The translations under genes and the position numbers were made by a program. From contig NZ_CP041165.1 in the NCBI RefSeq assembly GCF_014905095.1, forward strand, positions 1,984,001 to 2,048,000: a stretch of 64,000 nt of DNA. The letters run 5' to 3'. Below the pieces are notes generated by a model. The model saw only the letters and a program-made list of their open reading frames with translations. It was not told the origin of the DNA and did not search any database. The stretch comes from Sulfurimonas marina (lineage in GTDB: Bacteria; Campylobacterota; Campylobacteria; Campylobacterales; Sulfurimonadaceae). Below are positions 7,763 to 16,661 of the stretch, piece after piece. The stretch's first letter is position 1. Each line of letters opens with the position of its first letter.

Positions 7763-8557
7763 TTATAAAATTAAGTTTTCTTTTAGAAAACCTGCAAACT
7801 TGTTGCAATCGGAAGCGATTTTACCATAATTTATCTCATTTATGTGATTAATCGTCTCATTTAACTTGTTTTTATCATACCCTATTACGATTGGTATATT
7901 TAGCTCTTGAAACTTCTCATTAAAATCTTGCGTGTAATCGGCTCTTTGTATATAAACAGGCTTTCCACCCGCAGCTAATGACTCTAACACCGCTTGTGGA
8001 GAAGCAGTGATGAGGATCTCACTTTGCATGATCATATCGTCGTAGTCTTCAAACTCAAAACAGTTTTCAAAAGTTGCTTGTAATTCATCTTCATAATCTA
8101 AGAAATAGTAGTACCCAAGTTGCAGATGTGGATTTAGATCTTTAACGAAACTTAGCTGTTTCATCAAATCTTTCTCATAATCGTCATCTCCGAAAAAATA
8201 AGAGATTTTTACCGATTTTTCTTTTTGTTCGAAATATTTATCGGCAATAACTATCTCATCATTCTCCATGACATAGAGTTTAGAAAAGAAATTTTTCATA
8301 TCTTCAAGCATAATAGGATTAACTTCTGCCGAGTCTAGTATTAGCTGGTCACCTTTTTGCGCGATATTGGCTATGTTTCTGACAACATCGATTCCCACAG
8401 CTTTATCGATTCCGAAGTGTCTTGCTTCCTGTGCTATTCTAAAGTCACTGCATAAAAGTGTAATATCTTTATCTAGGCAACTCAGCACAGCAGCAGCTCT
8501 ACGGAATCTATCGAGTCCTATTCTATGACCCGTATGCACATAATAATACGTCTTCAT
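7763..8557 (-). CDS. PseG/SpsG-like glycosyltransferase-fold protein
   Basis: I do not recognise a characterised orthologue. The 264 residues begin YYYVHTGHRIGLDRFRRAAAVLSCL, which recalls the GHxxRxxxLA opening of PseG-type UDP-sugar hydrolases and GT-B folds. ITASPQAVLESLAAGGKPVYI near 183-203 resembles their nucleotide-sugar-binding C-terminal motif (S...E.l..G.P). No signal peptide or membrane span is seen. It stands alone between petA and a regulator and has no sugar-biosynthesis neighbours, so the substrate cannot be inferred. Confidence 0.5.
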   Translation of the reverse strand: MKTYYYVHTGHRIGLDRFRRAAAVLSCLDKDITLLCSDFRIAQEARHFGIDKAVGIDVVRNIANIAQKGDQLILDSAEVNPIMLEDMKNFFSKLYVMENDEIVIADKYFEQKEKSVKISYFFGDDDYEKDLMKQLSFVKDLNPHLQLGYYYFLDYEDELQATFENCFEFEDYDDMIMQSEILITASPQAVLESLAAGGKPVYIQRADYTQDFNEKFQELNIPIVIGYDKNKLNETINHINEINYGKIASDCNKFAGFLKENLIL

Positions 8558-8614
8558 TTTTCTATCTCGCTTCCATTATATATAGATACGAAATATTACA
8601 CTTTGAAGTTTAAT

Positions 8615-9499
8615 CTAATATTTTATAGAGAGGTAAAAATCTAAGTCAAAGTTTCCATCTTCTGTAAGATACTTATTTTGTCTATAGATTGCATAAGGGG
8701 GTTTTGTAGTTGTTTCATATTCGTTTCTCGGTAGCCATTCGAGATAGAGCCACTGAATAAAACGTAGCAGGTCCCCACAAGCACCCTCTAAAGTAAACTT
8801 TGCATACACACCGCTTGCTATGGTAAATTTCGGTAATCTGTTATTTTCCAGTACTTTATTTTCATTATCTACTACACAAGCAACATACTGACAATCTTCA
8901 AGGGGTGTAATAGAAGGGTTGTCGTGAAACAGACTTATCTGTTGATGTTCTTCAAGCTGGTTTGTATATATCCATGTCTGGATCTTCTGCCAGGTCTGAC
9001 GGATCGCATCATTGTATCCGCGATGACGTATATAGTATGCCTGCATCTCCGGCATCTTTACTATTTGAGGTTCAAGGTGATCAAAGTTATCCAGAGTGAT
9101 TACGGAGTTTCTAATCTTTAGCGAGTGATCGACAATTTCATTTGAATATTCCAGATAACCACCCTTCCTCCAAACTTTCGGTGTCATTGAAAAACGCTCT
9201 TTAAATGCACGTATAAATGAGGTTTGAGAAGAGTACCCACATGCATTTGCCACTTCAGATATTGTCGAATATCTGTTTGTAAGAAGAAGGTTCGAAGCTT
9301 TTTGTAAACGGATCGACTTGATCGTCTCATAAATGTTTCGATCAAACACCTCTTTAAATATTTTATGCATATAGAACTTGCTGATGCCATAATTTTTTGC
9401 AAGTTCGTCCATGTTTATATCTGTATCTATATTTGTATAGATGTAAAACATTATATTGTTGGTAATTTTTATCTTCTGCTCAAGCGTTTCTCTCTTCAT
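8615..9499 (-). CDS. AraC-family regulator with GyrI-like effector domain
   Basis: A Rob/SoxS-like transcriptional regulator. Two helix-turn-helix units lie near residues 20-105 (MDELAKNYGISKFYMHKIFKE and ISEVANACGYSSQTSFIRAFKE), followed by a GyrI-like small-molecule-binding domain from about 135 to the end (VKMPEMQAYYIRHRGYND). I start at the ATG at 9499 (MKRETLEQKI), giving 294 residues; upstream codons would add only a hydrophobic tail. It is divergent from the operon beginning at 9661, so it could control that operon or itself. The ligand is unknown. Confidence 0.88.
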   Translation of the reverse strand: MKRETLEQKIKITNNIMFYIYTNIDTDINMDELAKNYGISKFYMHKIFKEVFDRNIYETIKSIRLQKASNLLLTNRYSTISEVANACGYSSQTSFIRAFKERFSMTPKVWRKGGYLEYSNEIVDHSLKIRNSVITLDNFDHLEPQIVKMPEMQAYYIRHRGYNDAIRQTWQKIQTWIYTNQLEEHQQISLFHDNPSITPLEDCQYVACVVDNENKVLENNRLPKFTIASGVYAKFTLEGACGDLLRFIQWLYLEWLPRNEYETTTKPPYAIYRQNKYLTEDGNFDLDFYLSIKY

Positions 9500-9600
9500 G
9501 GGAACTATTCTAACAATAAAGAGTAACAAAGAGAACAAAAACAGATAATTTTAGAACAAAATGATGCGAGAGGATAAACTCGTTACACAAAGTGAGGATC

Positions 9601-9634
9601 TGCTAACACTTTGCTAACATATCTGTGTCATACT
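9601..9634 (+). promoter_or_regulatory. Direct-repeat activator site and extended -10 promoter
   Basis: TGCTAACA occurs at 9601-9608 and again at 9612-9619, an 11-bp period, directly where a -35 element would lie. An extended -10 (TGT then CATACT, 9629-9634) follows, with no recognisable -35. Tandem direct repeats of 10-11 bp over the -35 are the usual site for OmpR-family regulators, and such a regulator is encoded at the end of this operon. Autoregulation by that regulator is inferred. Confidence 0.5.
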
Positions 9635-9660
9635 ACCACCATCAAAACAAGGAGTCACAG

Positions 9661-10062
9661 ATGAAAAAGACACTATTAACTCTAGCTTTGCTAGGTGGTT
9701 TAACATTAAGTTTCGCAGAAGATGTTGTAGTAGATGACACTACTACGATTGATGAGCAAATTACAGAGATTCAAACAGCACCCCAGCAAGAGCGTGTAAG
9801 ACTTATGAACCAGTTTAAGTTACGTATTGCAAACATGAATCAAGAACAAAGAGAAGAAGCACTCTCACAACTACAACAAAGAATGCGTACAAACTCTGAA
9901 GAACAAACAGATGCACAACAAGAGATGCAGATGCAACAAGCTCAGGAGATGTTAAAAATTCAAAACATGAATCAAAACCGTATTGGAAATCAGTTCCGCC
10001 AACAAATGCCTCAAAACATGACGCCAACAAGTAATCCTACAAATATGATGAGTGGCCGTTAA
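9661..10062 (+). CDS. Met/Gln-rich periplasmic protein, Spy/CpxP-like in character
   Basis: No firm family. Starting at the ATG behind a strong AAGGAG, the 133-residue product has a signal peptide (MKKTLLTLALLGGLTLSFA). A helical, Gln-rich body contains EQREEALSQLQQRM, similar in style to the LTxxQ helices of periplasmic chaperones such as Spy and CpxP. The C-terminal half is rich in methionine (EMQMQQAQEM, QMPQNM, NMMSGR), which could bind Cu(I) or Ag(I). It leads an operon that ends with a two-component system, as an envelope-stress or metal-response target would. Confidence 0.6.
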   Translation: MKKTLLTLALLGGLTLSFAEDVVVDDTTTIDEQITEIQTAPQQERVRLMNQFKLRIANMNQEQREEALSQLQQRMRTNSEEQTDAQQEMQMQQAQEMLKIQNMNQNRIGNQFRQQMPQNMTPTSNPTNMMSGR

Positions 10063-10081
10063 GTCTATGCAACCAAACAGA

Positions 10082-10097
10082 GTCGCCTTTGGGCGAC
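10082..10097 (+). promoter_or_regulatory. Intra-operon stem-loop
   Basis: GTCGCC and GGCGAC pair perfectly around TTTG in the 54-base gap between the Met-rich protein gene and the barrel gene. No T-run follows. It could stabilise the upstream message or dampen read-through to the following TTG-initiated gene. Only the fold is observed. Confidence 0.45.
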
Positions 10098-10116
10098 CTA
10101 CTCAAAAGGAGCAAAA

Positions 10117-10938
10117 TTGAAAAAAATATTCTCATTATCTCTATTATTATTTTTAACAAGTGGCCTCTATGCACTTGATTCCGATATGGATGGGGTAAAT
10201 GATGCTAAAGACAAATGTCCAAATACACCTTTTACAGATCTTGTAGATATCAACGGCTGTACAAAAAGCTCTGTTATTCCCGATTACCACTATGATGTTA
10301 TAGTTGGACTCAGCTACACAAATTCAGACTATACTACTATAAATAAAACAGACACTCTTGCAACTACTTTTCAAGCAGATTACTACTATAAAAACTTTTC
10401 ACTGCAAGCTTCGACATCTTTATTTACAACACAAGCTGACGGTTATAGCGAGAGTGGATTGAACGATTCGTTTATAGGTGCAGCATATCAGGTAGTACCG
10501 ACATCTCCACTTACGATCCGATTCTCAGCCGGAGTTATACTGCCGACTTACGATACATCATTAAACAATAACAACACAGACTACACGGCAGGTATTAACT
10601 TCAGCTATAAGGTCGATAAATATAATCTTTTTGGCGGCTATACATATACAATGATCAACGATGATGATTACAATGACGGTACACTCAATGTAAAATACCA
10701 AGATACAAACGGTTACAGTGCCGGTGTTGGATATAATATTACAAGTAAGTTATACCTAAGTGGTGCATATAATACAAGTGACAGTATCTATGTGGGTGCA
10801 GAAGATATTAAAACTGCATCACTCTATGGATACTACAGTATAGACAAAAACTGGTTCTCAACTTTTTCGTATGCATACGGGATTAGTGAGAGTGCTAGTC
10901 AAAGCTATCTTGCTGTAAAACTGGGATACTTTTTTTAG
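10117..10938 (+). CDS. Outer-membrane beta-barrel protein with thrombospondin-type-3 calcium motif
   Basis: The start is a TTG placed 7 bases after a strong AAAGGAG. A signal peptide (to about residue 19, GLYA) is followed by a single TSP3/OmpA-type repeat, DSDMDGVNDAKDKCPNTP, which binds Ca2+. About 215 residues of alternating aromatic/polar strands follow, ending in the typical terminal phenylalanine (LAVKLGYFF). The role is probably a channel or surface adhesin, with the substrate unknown. It sits between a Met-rich periplasmic protein and the two-component genes, 10 bases before the latter. Confidence 0.78.
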   Translation: MKKIFSLSLLLFLTSGLYALDSDMDGVNDAKDKCPNTPFTDLVDINGCTKSSVIPDYHYDVIVGLSYTNSDYTTINKTDTLATTFQADYYYKNFSLQASTSLFTTQADGYSESGLNDSFIGAAYQVVPTSPLTIRFSAGVILPTYDTSLNNNNTDYTAGINFSYKVDKYNLFGGYTYTMINDDDYNDGTLNVKYQDTNGYSAGVGYNITSKLYLSGAYNTSDSIYVGAEDIKTASLYGYYSIDKNWFSTFSYAYGISESASQSYLAVKLGYFF

Positions 10939-10948
10939 GCTAAAGATT

Positions 10949-11587
10949 ATGAAAAAAAATATACTGCTCCTTGAAGATGACAGAGAACTGGCATCTACCC
11001 TTGCCGAACTGCTTGAGGAGAACGGATACAGTGTTGAGCTTGTTCATAACGGCAACGATGCGATCGATGCCAGTTATGATAACAAGTATGAGCTCTATGT
11101 CTTCGATATCAATGTCCCAGATATGAACGGACTTGAATTGCTAGAAAGTTTACGCAATGCAGACGATACTACACCGACTATATTTATCAGTGCAATGATT
11201 GATCTAAACTCTATCTCAAAAGCTTTTGAGATAGGAGCGGATGATTATCTGAAAAAGCCGTTTTTCCCCGAAGAGCTGCTTATAAGAGTCAAAGCAAAAC
11301 TTGCACAAACTACTAAAGCTATCTCCTACAAAAACCTAAAATTTTTCCCCGATACGAAAACACTTTACAAAGATGATACAATTGTACAACTAGGTGAGGT
11401 TCAGGAGAGATTATGTGATCTCTTTATGCACAACATAGGCTCAGTACTTGATAAAACGATCCTACTCGATCAGCTGACACATCCATCCGATACGGCTTTA
11501 AGAGTGGCGTTAAACAAACTCAAACAAACGACGGGCTTAGCTATAAAAAATATTCGCGGGGTAGGATACATAGTTGAAAAAAGTTGA
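10949..11587 (+). CDS. OmpR-family response regulator
   Basis: A 212-residue response regulator. The receiver domain (1-118) shows the acidic pair LLEDDRE, the phospho-acceptor aspartate in YVFDINVPDMNG (about residue 53) and K at DDYLKKPF. A winged-helix DNA-binding domain (125-210) ends with NIRGVGYIVEKS. It overlaps the following histidine kinase gene by 14 bases, so they are a cognate pair. Direct repeats at 9601-9619 are a plausible target. Confidence 0.93.
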   Translation: MKKNILLLEDDRELASTLAELLEENGYSVELVHNGNDAIDASYDNKYELYVFDINVPDMNGLELLESLRNADDTTPTIFISAMIDLNSISKAFEIGADDYLKKPFFPEELLIRVKAKLAQTTKAISYKNLKFFPDTKTLYKDDTIVQLGEVQERLCDLFMHNIGSVLDKTILLDQLTHPSDTALRVALNKLKQTTGLAIKNIRGVGYIVEKS

Positions 11588-12629
11588 ACTCAAAGCACTT
11601 ATTAGAAGTTTTTTACTCTTTTTTCTTTCAATCACAACCCTCCTTGGCACACTTTTTTTCTTTGAATACAAAAAAGATATCACCGCACTTGATGAGACTA
11701 TTTTGTCTGAGATGAAGGTGTGCAGTTTCAATCTTCAATGTACAAAATACCAGTTTGATTTTGCACCGCTCAAAGAGGAACAGCTCTATAAACTCCATAA
11801 AGAAGGTGATAAGCTCAGCTCCTACTTCCTCATCCCGGGATCACAAAAAAATGCTCTGAAAATTTATCTGCAAAAAAGTGAATATGAAAAAGAACTTGAA
11901 ACTTTAGAAAAAAAACTTTTAGTGGAGTTTTTCTTCGTAGTCATAATAGTACTGTTACTCTCTCTTCTCTTTGCTTTTTATACCTTGGCACCACTAAGGG
12001 ATGCTCTCAAACTTACAGAGGAGTTTGTTAAAGATATACTCCATGACTTTAATACACCCCTCTCAACACTCAGACTCAATACATCTATGTTAAAAAGCGA
12101 GTTTGGCGAGTCAAAGAAGATTACACGTATAGAGAATGCGGTACAAAACATTTTAAACCTTCAGGCAAATCTGCGCGCTTATCTTAAAAGTCACTCCAGC
12201 CAAAAAGAGGTTTTTGACTTAAAAGAGGTTGTAGAGGAGAGAGTAGCAATGGTTGAAAGCAATTTTACGACAATCCGTTTTCACACCACCCTCTCACCCC
12301 AACAGCTCAATACCCACAAGAACTCTTTTGTCAGAATAGTAGACAATCTCCTCTCAAATGCAGCGAAATACAATAAAGAAAACGGAGAGGTATTTGTTTC
12401 TTATGAAAAAGGAGTTTTAATCTTCAAAGATACAGGCAAAGGGATCAAAAACCCCGATAAAATCTTTGACAGATTTTATAAAGAGCACGAAAGAGGGATA
12501 GGAATAGGTCTACATATTGTCAATAAATTATCCCAAGAGTTAGGTATAGAGATCGAGATAGAGAGTGAGCTCAATAAAGGCTCAACATTCAGGCTCAATT
12601 TAACAAAACTGCTTGTGAATAATAATTAA
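11574..12629 (+). CDS. Sensor histidine kinase
   Basis: A membrane kinase of 351 residues that starts at a TTG inside the end of the regulator gene. Membrane spans lie at about 11-30 and 118-140. The short periplasmic loop between them contains C50 and C56 (CX5C), which may sense metal or redox state. The phospho-acceptor box is HDFNTPLS, a variant of HExRTPLS. The N (NLLSNAAKYN), G1 (DTGKGI) and G2 (GIGLHIV) ATP-binding boxes are intact. The partner is the regulator at 10949. The signal may be envelope or metal stress, given the first gene of the operon. Confidence 0.9.
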   Translation: MKKVELKALIRSFLLFFLSITTLLGTLFFFEYKKDITALDETILSEMKVCSFNLQCTKYQFDFAPLKEEQLYKLHKEGDKLSSYFLIPGSQKNALKIYLQKSEYEKELETLEKKLLVEFFFVVIIVLLLSLLFAFYTLAPLRDALKLTEEFVKDILHDFNTPLSTLRLNTSMLKSEFGESKKITRIENAVQNILNLQANLRAYLKSHSSQKEVFDLKEVVEERVAMVESNFTTIRFHTTLSPQQLNTHKNSFVRIVDNLLSNAAKYNKENGEVFVSYEKGVLIFKDTGKGIKNPDKIFDRFYKEHERGIGIGLHIVNKLSQELGIEIEIESELNKGSTFRLNLTKLLVNNN

Positions 12630-12692
12630 TAAAAACAAAATTAAATATTTTTATGCTACACTCAAAGATGAAAAACGTTTTAGGAGAGCAAT

Positions 12693-13853
12693 ATGAAACC
12701 CTTAAAATTTCAAGGAAGCGGCTTTGAGTACTTCAAAATATGGATAGTAAATCTTGTACTTATCGTCCTTACATTAGGGCTTTACTACCCTTGGGCAAAA
12801 GTAAGACGAAACAGATACTTCTACGGAAACTCTGTTTTAGAAGATCGTAATTTCGAATACCATGCAGTAGGAAAACAACTCTTTTTCAGCTATCTTATAG
12901 CACTTGTACTTTTCATAATCTATGTTATCTTTACAGAATTTTTTCCACCTGCTGCAGCTTTATTTCTTCTTGGTCTGTTTGTCATAATCCCATGGGTGAT
13001 CGTTAAAAGTATGATGTTCAATCTTAAAATGACAAGCTTCTCAAATGTACGTTTTAGTTTTGAGAAGAACTTTTCAGATGCTTATTTGAACTTTTTACTC
13101 TATCCTATGGGGATGTATATAGGTTTTATTTTTGTAATGTTTGCGGTTGGTTTATTGTTTGCACTTCATGTAGCTATTGGGCTTATAGGGCTTGTAGGTG
13201 TTTTCTTTTTTATGATCTACGCGATCGCATTTTTGAAAAAAAGAAATTCGGAGTTTTACATAAACAACGCGAGTTACGGACAAGGAAAATTTTCCACTAC
13301 TATTGAGCTCAAAGAGTTTATGAAAATCAGTGCAAAAACTTTGGGTATAGGCCTTGCACTTACCATTGCACTTTTTGTAATTGTCGGTATCATCAGTGCA
13401 ACATTTATAGGTGCAGAGACTATGCAGGAGATCTCTGCGAGTATGCAACAAAATGGTGACCCGCAAAACTCTGGAATTATTGTAGCTTTAATCGGTGCCA
13501 TTTACGGAGGGATGATCCTTGTAATGGTTGCGACAATGGCATACTCATTTGCCCTAAACCGTGAATATATCTATAAAAACACGCTTCTTGATGAGAATAT
13601 CGGTTTTTCATCGACACTCAAAGCTTTACCGTTTATGTGGGTAACTGTTTCAAACTTTTTTCTTATCCTTCTTACTTTGGGATTTGGAGCGCCTTGGGCG
13701 AAAGTAAGAGTTGCAAAGATAGTTCTTGCTAACACTTATGTAGATACTACCAAAGGGTTTGATAAATATATCTCAGAGAACCAAACACAAACATCTTCAC
13801 TCGGAGATCAGATAGGTGATGCATTTGATGTCGATGTAGGCTTAGGTTTCTAG
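12693..13853 (+). CDS. DUF898 (YjgN-like) inner-membrane protein
   Basis: A polytopic membrane protein of 386 residues. It carries the family's repeated signature twice: near residue 27 (LTLGLYYPWAKVRRNRYFYGN) and near 325 (LTLGFGAPWAKVRVAKIVLANTY). At least eight hydrophobic spans lie between. The biochemical role of the family is not established. It ends 4 bases before an M48 protease gene, and the two seem to be one unit acting on the inner membrane. Confidence 0.85.
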   Translation: MKPLKFQGSGFEYFKIWIVNLVLIVLTLGLYYPWAKVRRNRYFYGNSVLEDRNFEYHAVGKQLFFSYLIALVLFIIYVIFTEFFPPAAALFLLGLFVIIPWVIVKSMMFNLKMTSFSNVRFSFEKNFSDAYLNFLLYPMGMYIGFIFVMFAVGLLFALHVAIGLIGLVGVFFFMIYAIAFLKKRNSEFYINNASYGQGKFSTTIELKEFMKISAKTLGIGLALTIALFVIVGIISATFIGAETMQEISASMQQNGDPQNSGIIVALIGAIYGGMILVMVATMAYSFALNREYIYKNTLLDENIGFSSTLKALPFMWVTVSNFFLILLTLGFGAPWAKVRVAKIVLANTYVDTTKGFDKYISENQTQTSSLGDQIGDAFDVDVGLGF

Positions 13854-13857
13854 AGCG

Positions 13858-14937
13858 ATGCAACTTAAGGGTTACTGGTATGCAAAAGATAGCGCTGCAC
13901 AACATGGTGCTATCTTGCAAACAGATGTAAAAAACTACACACTTATTGTAGATGAAAAGGTACACTGTAGCGGATTACTTGAAGAGTTAAAACTCGATGA
14001 CAGACTGGGAAATATAACAAGAAGAATCAGTCTTAAAGACGACTCTGTATTTACCTGCGATCAGCACGATCTAATAGATACCCTTTTTACGAAACACAAA
14101 AAAGCAAACCGCTTTTTACACTCACTAGAATCAAAACTTCATTCTGTATTTATCTCCATTGTAGTTCTTATCGTCAGTATTTATCTGTTTGTAGATAAAG
14201 GGATTCCCTACTTTAGCGAGAAAATAGCTTACGCCCTGCCGCTAAAGACAAATGAACTTTTAAGCAAGCATACAATGGATGCACTTGATAAGTACCTTTT
14301 TAAACCCTCAAAACTCTCTTTAGCACAACAAAAAGATATCCGTAAACGTTTCAGAGATAAACTGCTACCGAATCTGCCTGAAAAAGAGCACTTCAACTAC
14401 CATCTCAATTTCCGCCTTTTACAAGACAGAAACCTTTCCCTTCCAAATGCGATGGCTCTACCATCGGGCGAGATTATACTTACCGATAAATTTGTCGAGT
14501 TATGCAGCAGTGACGAGGAGCTTGATTCTATCATCTACCATGAGGTTGGTCATATCGTACATAGAGATTCTCTCAAGATGCTGATCGAAGGTACTTTTAT
14601 CTCTGTGAGCGTAATGGTCGCATTGGGTGATCTTAACGGCTTTGCAGATATGGGAGTGGGACTTGGTTCAATGCTTGTAAATCTGCAATATTCACGGGAG
14701 CATGAAAGCGATGCCGATCGCTTTGCTTTTGATCTGATGCTTAAAAACCATATGGATCCTATCGCCTTTGCAACCATTATGAAGAGAATGAACTGCTATC
14801 TTACATCAAGAATGAAAGACACTAAAGAGGATCAATTGAGCCAATATATCTCAACACACCCACAAACAAAAGAGAGGATAGAGATAGCAAAACGCTACAG
14901 CGACTGCTATAAAGAGGGTCTTACAGAGTGTAAGTAA
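13858..14937 (+). CDS. M48-family zinc metalloprotease, membrane-anchored
   Basis: A peptidase of 359 residues. The zinc site is HEVGH (near residue 226) with a downstream glutamate in EHESDADRFAFDLM, as in HtpX/Oma1/BepA relatives. Residues 1-80 form a small N-terminal domain, and a single membrane helix at about 95-117 is followed by the protease domain. Such proteins degrade or process misfolded membrane and periplasmic proteins. It is encoded directly after the DUF898 protein, a likely partner or substrate. Confidence 0.88.
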   Translation: MQLKGYWYAKDSAAQHGAILQTDVKNYTLIVDEKVHCSGLLEELKLDDRLGNITRRISLKDDSVFTCDQHDLIDTLFTKHKKANRFLHSLESKLHSVFISIVVLIVSIYLFVDKGIPYFSEKIAYALPLKTNELLSKHTMDALDKYLFKPSKLSLAQQKDIRKRFRDKLLPNLPEKEHFNYHLNFRLLQDRNLSLPNAMALPSGEIILTDKFVELCSSDEELDSIIYHEVGHIVHRDSLKMLIEGTFISVSVMVALGDLNGFADMGVGLGSMLVNLQYSREHESDADRFAFDLMLKNHMDPIAFATIMKRMNCYLTSRMKDTKEDQLSQYISTHPQTKERIEIAKRYSDCYKEGLTECK

Positions 14938-14950
14938 CCCTCTACTCTTT
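14911..14950. terminator. Bidirectional terminator between convergent genes
   Basis: AGAGGGT-CTTAC (14913-14924) pairs with GTAAG-TA-ACCCTCT (14930-14943), a 12-bp stem with a 2-base bulge and a 5-base loop. A TCTTTTATA tract follows on the plus side, and TCTTTATA follows on the minus side. It overlaps the stop codons of the M48 protease and of the convergent hydrolase, so it probably ends both. Confidence 0.75.
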
Positions 14951-15511
14951 TATAAACTCCAAAATAGTTTCAAAATGTCTGTCAATATCTAAAAAGCCGT
15001 GATCACCGCCATCTTCGATGATCATCTTTGCACCTTTTAGTTTTTGTTCAGCCTCTTTATAGTCCAACACCTCATCCCCTTTTCTTGCCAGAAGAAAATA
15101 GTTCTCCTTGTTGTTCACATCTACGCTGAATTTTTTCAAACTCTCAACCTGTTCTTCGTCCCAGCTAAACGAACAGTTGCCGTTATAAAAGCTGGCATTG
15201 TTACCCAGCACTTTTTTAAGTGTCACATACGGCTTAATCGAAGGGTTAATAAGAACTGCTTTGAGGTTGTACTTTTCACTCAGATAAATAGCATAGTAGC
15301 CGCCGAGTGATGAGCCCATTAAAGTGATCTCTTCATCTTTGCACACCTCTATGAGCTCTTCTAAAGTTGAGATGGCAAGTTCCGGGATAAACGAGAGTGA
15401 AGGTGCCAAGAACTTTACACCTTGAGTTTTAAAATACTCCCGAAACAATTTGGACTTACCGCCCTGCCCGCTACTTCCAAAACCGTGAATATACAAAATC
15501 ATTCGTCTCAA
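14942..15511 (-). CDS. YqiA-type alpha/beta hydrolase (esterase)
   Basis: A small alpha/beta hydrolase of 189 residues in the UPF0227/YqiA group. YIHGFGSSGQGGKSK at the N-terminus gives the oxyanion region, GSSLGGYYAIYLSEKY the nucleophile serine elbow, ARKGDEVLDY the acid and GGDHGFLD the catalytic histidine. It has no signal peptide, so it is cytosolic. The natural ester or thioester substrate is unknown. It follows the HAD hydrolase gene by 5 bases. Confidence 0.82.
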   Translation of the reverse strand: MRRMILYIHGFGSSGQGGKSKLFREYFKTQGVKFLAPSLSFIPELAISTLEELIEVCKDEEITLMGSSLGGYYAIYLSEKYNLKAVLINPSIKPYVTLKKVLGNNASFYNGNCSFSWDEEQVESLKKFSVDVNNKENYFLLARKGDEVLDYKEAEQKLKGAKMIIEDGGDHGFLDIDRHFETILEFIKE

Positions 15512-15516
15512 TCCTT

Positions 15517-16263
15517 TTATAAACTTGCTATCGAATCTAAAATCAGATCAGGAATTATACCTTTTTGCAGATCTAACTTATGAAACTTTCCAGTTTTTAC
15601 TAGTGCCGCTTGCAAGCCCGCATTTTGTGCACCGTGTATATCACCCTCGATGTCATCGCCTATCATTATACATTCAGACGGATTTACCCCTAAAGATTGG
15701 CAGGCAAGTTCATAAAACTCTTTCGACGGCTTGCCTAACACCTCTGCTTTTTGCCCGCTGGCATACTCCAAAGCACTCACAAAACACCCAGCATCCATAC
15801 TCAGTTCATTGTCACTGTCTTTAAAATAACGATTGTTTGCCACCGCTACAAGCTTTGCCCCTTTAAGCAGGGTACGAAAAGCATGGTTTAGATTTTCATA
15901 GCTGAAGTTGTGTTGGGCGTCGCCGACTACTACATATTTTTTCTCGTAGTTTTTCAGTGAGTCAAAAAATCCCGTTACGTTGTCGGTAAGAAGAAAGTCA
16001 GCATTACTTTTTTGCTCTTCTAAAAACATCTTCGTCATATCGAGTGCCGTTATTACATCTTCCGTATCTATTTCAAACCCAAGTCCGCGCAGTTTTTCTA
16101 CAACCTGAGGACCTGTTTTTTGTGTAGTATTTGTAAGAAAGCGGATCGGATAGTTCTGTTTTATCCTTTTCACGGCTTCAATGGCACCCTCAATCGACTC
16201 ATTACCGACATATAATACCCCGCCGATATCGCATAAAACTGCTTTTATATTTTCTGCTAACAT
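15517..16263 (-). CDS. HAD-IIA family phosphatase (NagD/PGP-like)
   Basis: A haloacid-dehalogenase phosphatase of 248 residues with the IIA cap. Motif I is DIGGVLYVG; glycine replaces the aspartate general acid expected two residues after the nucleophile (DxDGV), which could lower phosphatase activity. Motif II is FLTNTTQK, motif III a lysine in LGKPSKEF, and motif IV GDDIEGDIHGAQNAG. Related enzymes dephosphorylate nucleotides or phosphoglycolate. It pairs with the downstream esterase gene. Confidence 0.85.
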   Translation of the reverse strand: MLAENIKAVLCDIGGVLYVGNESIEGAIEAVKRIKQNYPIRFLTNTTQKTGPQVVEKLRGLGFEIDTEDVITALDMTKMFLEEQKSNADFLLTDNVTGFFDSLKNYEKKYVVVGDAQHNFSYENLNHAFRTLLKGAKLVAVANNRYFKDSDNELSMDAGCFVSALEYASGQKAEVLGKPSKEFYELACQSLGVNPSECIMIGDDIEGDIHGAQNAGLQAALVKTGKFHKLDLQKGIIPDLILDSIASL

Positions 16264-16321
16264 CTTCTCCCTTTTATAGAGAAATATCTTTTATTCTAAT
16301 ATATTAACAAGTTGTTGGATC

Positions 16322-16609
16322 TTAGAATTTCCATCTTTTTTTTCGCTTATCGGTGTATGCCCACCACACTTTCGGCTCGGCACCCTCCATAAAGTCTGTG
16401 ATCGACATAAAGACATCGAGTACGCACGGATCTTGTCTGGAAGCTTTTTGTTCACACAAAAGATCATATAGCTTCTTCGGGTCTTTTCCTTTAAGATCGT
16501 CTGGAGTTTTTATACCGATAAATTCAAGATCTTTGGCAATTGAAGCACCGATATTGGGCAAATCGGTTAATTTTTTTGTTTCTTCTCTGACGACTTTTAC
16601 AGGGTTCAT
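16322..16609 (-). CDS. Cdd1-type helix-hairpin-helix protein
   Basis: A 95-residue protein matching the small Cdd1 (pathogenicity locus) family. LTDLPNIGASIAKDLEFIGIKTPDDLKG near residues 15-42 is a helix-hairpin-helix typical of non-specific DNA contact, and the C-terminal CVLDVFMSITDFMEGAEPKVWWAYTD is the family signature. The function of the family is undefined. It is flanked by unrelated single genes. Confidence 0.8.
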   Translation of the reverse strand: MNPVKVVREETKKLTDLPNIGASIAKDLEFIGIKTPDDLKGKDPKKLYDLLCEQKASRQDPCVLDVFMSITDFMEGAEPKVWWAYTDKRKKRWKF

Positions 16610-16661
16610 GCCGACTCCATAATATTATAAGTACTTCTCTATAAGCTCTTCCATTTTTATT

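Noticed and set aside
10949-10966. A8 tract at the start of the response regulator as a phase-variation site
   Set aside because: Short A-tracts in AT-rich start regions are common here; no alternative frame or repeat expansion supports switching.
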